The translations under genes were made by a program, and so were the position numbers. From Metabacillus sp. KUDC1714 (GTDB lineage Bacteria > Bacillota > Bacilli > Bacillales > Bacillaceae), in NCBI RefSeq assembly GCF_014217835.1, contig NZ_CP055263.1:3537501-3601500 (forward strand): DNA of 64,000 bases, read 5' to 3'. Position 1 is the stretch's first letter; the number at the start of each line of letters is the position of its first letter. Under the pieces are notes generated by a model. The model searched no databases, was not told the origin of the DNA, and was given only the letters and a program-made list of their open reading frames with translations. Below, piece after piece: positions 62,866-64,000 of the stretch.

Positions 62866-64000
62866 GTGGCATTAATTAAAATTATCATTCAAAAAATGTT
62901 GAATAATAAATGGTTAACCTTCAGCTTATTCCTTGGGCTTTTAATGACTGTTTCACTTGTCTCAAGTATACCCACCTATACCTCAAGCGTGTTACATAAG
63001 CTATTAGTAAAGGAATTGGAACAACATCAAATAGATAAAAAACAATTTCCGGGGGAATTTTCTTTTTTAACAAGCTTTACAGAAGGGAAAAACTCAGTAG
63101 ATGCTACGAAGGAAATCGAAGCAATAAATGAAAGGCTTACTACTGAAGTGAATGTACCGATCTTAACGAATACCACAGTGCTAAATACGGTCCCTTTTAA
63201 TATCTATAAGGAAAACATGACAGAAGCTGATAAGCATGGTAGATTTGTTAGCCTCACAAATATTGAACAGCATATTACCATTACAGATGGCAGGCTTCCA
63301 TCAAAAACTGAAAATGGGATTATCGAAGTATTAGTACCAGAGAGAACATTGAAAAAAAGAGGTATTGTCTTAAATAATAAATTACGTGCAGAAGAAGGGA
63401 ATCAGAAGTTTTCAGTCATTCCAGTCGGTACATTTCGTGCAAAAGAAAAAAATGATCCTTATTGGTCGATTCCACCTGAACGATATACCGATGATTTTGT
63501 TGTGTTGGAGGAAAAGTTTAAAAATGAGCTTTTAAAAGAAGAGTTTCTTGCTTCAGCACGTTTTTATTCAGCTTGGGATTATCATGCTATCGAAAATCAG
63601 CATCTCCCCTCCATGCTTCAATTAGAGGGAAACGTAAAAGCTGAAATTAGCGATGTGATTGACGCAAATGTAATTGTCAATTTTCCGATTGCTGATATTT
63701 TAGCAACATATGAGAAAAAAGAGGAACAATTAAAGACAATGCTATGGTCCTTAAATGTACCTGTCCTTGTTATGCTGTCACTCTACCTCTTTATGGTTTC
63801 ACGCTTAATTGTAAATCGACAGCTAAGCGAAATATCCGTCTTATCTAGCCGTGGGGCAACAAGATTGCAAATTATGTTTATCTATTTAATCGAGATTGGC
63901 ATTCTAGGGGGCATTGCATTTCTTCTAGGACCACAGATTGGGATGCTGATGTGTAAATTATTAGGTGGGACAAACGGCTTTCTTCAGTTTGTACAAAGAG
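62866..64000 (+). CDS. ABC transporter permease, FtsX/MacB type (partial)
   Basis: The frame from GTG 62866 stays open for 378 codons to the window end. It starts MALIKIIIQKMLNNKWLTFS with an N-terminal helix, continues with a large extracellular domain (about 40-290), then helices VPVLVMLSLYLFMVSRLIVN and IMFIYLIEIGILGGIAFLLG. The segment RQLSEISVLSSRGATRLQIM is the conserved FtsX-like coupling motif. GAAGAGGTGAGC precedes the start, 16 bases after the adaptor gene. The C-terminal part lies outside the window. Confidence 0.85.
   Translation, partial: MALIKIIIQKMLNNKWLTFSLFLGLLMTVSLVSSIPTYTSSVLHKLLVKELEQHQIDKKQFPGEFSFLTSFTEGKNSVDATKEIEAINERLTTEVNVPILTNTTVLNTVPFNIYKENMTEADKHGRFVSLTNIEQHITITDGRLPSKTENGIIEVLVPERTLKKRGIVLNNKLRAEEGNQKFSVIPVGTFRAKEKNDPYWSIPPERYTDDFVVLEEKFKNELLKEEFLASARFYSAWDYHAIENQHLPSMLQLEGNVKAEISDVIDANVIVNFPIADILATYEKKEEQLKTMLWSLNVPVLVMLSLYLFMVSRLIVNRQLSEISVLSSRGATRLQIMFIYLIEIGILGGIAFLLGPQIGMLMCKLLGGTNGFLQFVQR

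Noticed and set aside
1..64000. tRNA, rRNA, CRISPR arrays, insertion sequences, prophage
   Set aside because: Read for conserved tRNA/rRNA blocks, regularly spaced direct repeats and transposase or phage genes; none could be supported.

Overview
The window looks like a chromosomal segment of a low-G+C, endospore-forming Bacillaceae species (Bacillus sensu lato). Grounds: A+T-rich sequence, strong GGAGG-type ribosome binding sites, frequent GTG/TTG starts, CcpA cre-like boxes, and spore genes (CotB-like coat protein, GerAB-family germination protein, a YheC/YheD-type ATP-grasp protein). I saw no rRNA, tRNA, CRISPR array, insertion sequence or prophage.

Layout. 0-1.2 kb: small hypothetical genes and a DUF1904 gene. 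1.4-7.3 kb: a sugar-acid operon (GntR regulator, U32-like barrel protein, 2-oxoglutarate-semialdehyde dehydrogenase type ALDH, IlvD/Edd-type dehydratase), probably turning an aldonate or aldarate into 2-oxoglutarate. 7.7-12 kb: proline catabolism and uptake (putB, putC, putP); a PucR-family regulator resembling PutR lies apart at 22.9 kb. 13-22.7 kb: an efflux/resistance block with three TetR regulators, each beside an exporter (MFS, DHA2-MFS, MMPL), plus a G+C-richer nucleotidyltransferase that looks acquired. 24.1-25.5 kb: RluF-like pseudouridine synthase, nested dispersed repeats, a hypothetical gene. 25.7-31 kb: spore-coat-like genes (CotB, a CotB-like triple-repeat protein), an ArsB-like transporter with a 51-aa overlapping partner, a SpeE-like protein and an N-formylglutamate amidohydrolase-like protein.

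31.3-40.3 kb is the most interesting part: a compact, overlapping six-gene operon. It joins an amidoligase fusion (glutamine-synthetase-like COOH-NH2 ligase plus YheC/D ATP-grasp), a Mur-ligase-like protein, PEP mutase carrying a degenerate nucleotidyltransferase domain, phosphonopyruvate decarboxylase, a cytidylyltransferase/2-aminoethylphosphonate (AEP) transaminase fusion, and a NUDIX hydrolase. It predicts synthesis and CMP-activation of AEP coupled to peptide-type ligation, perhaps to decorate the spore or cell surface.

40.5-45 kb: DUF2935 protein, GerAB-like protein, HAD phosphatase, cold-shock protein and a hypothetical gene. 45.2-54.7 kb: a mannoside/uronate uptake locus (ABC importer, YesM-type kinase split by a frameshift, YesN-type regulator, decayed beta-mannosidase, uxuA, MFS transporter). 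54.7-57.3 kb: CorA-like transporter and small membrane proteins. 57.7-61 kb: a second sugar ABC importer behind a clear sigma-A promoter and a cre-like box. 61.1 kb to the end: a MacAB-like export system whose ATPase seems to start at a rare ATC codon and whose permease runs off the window.
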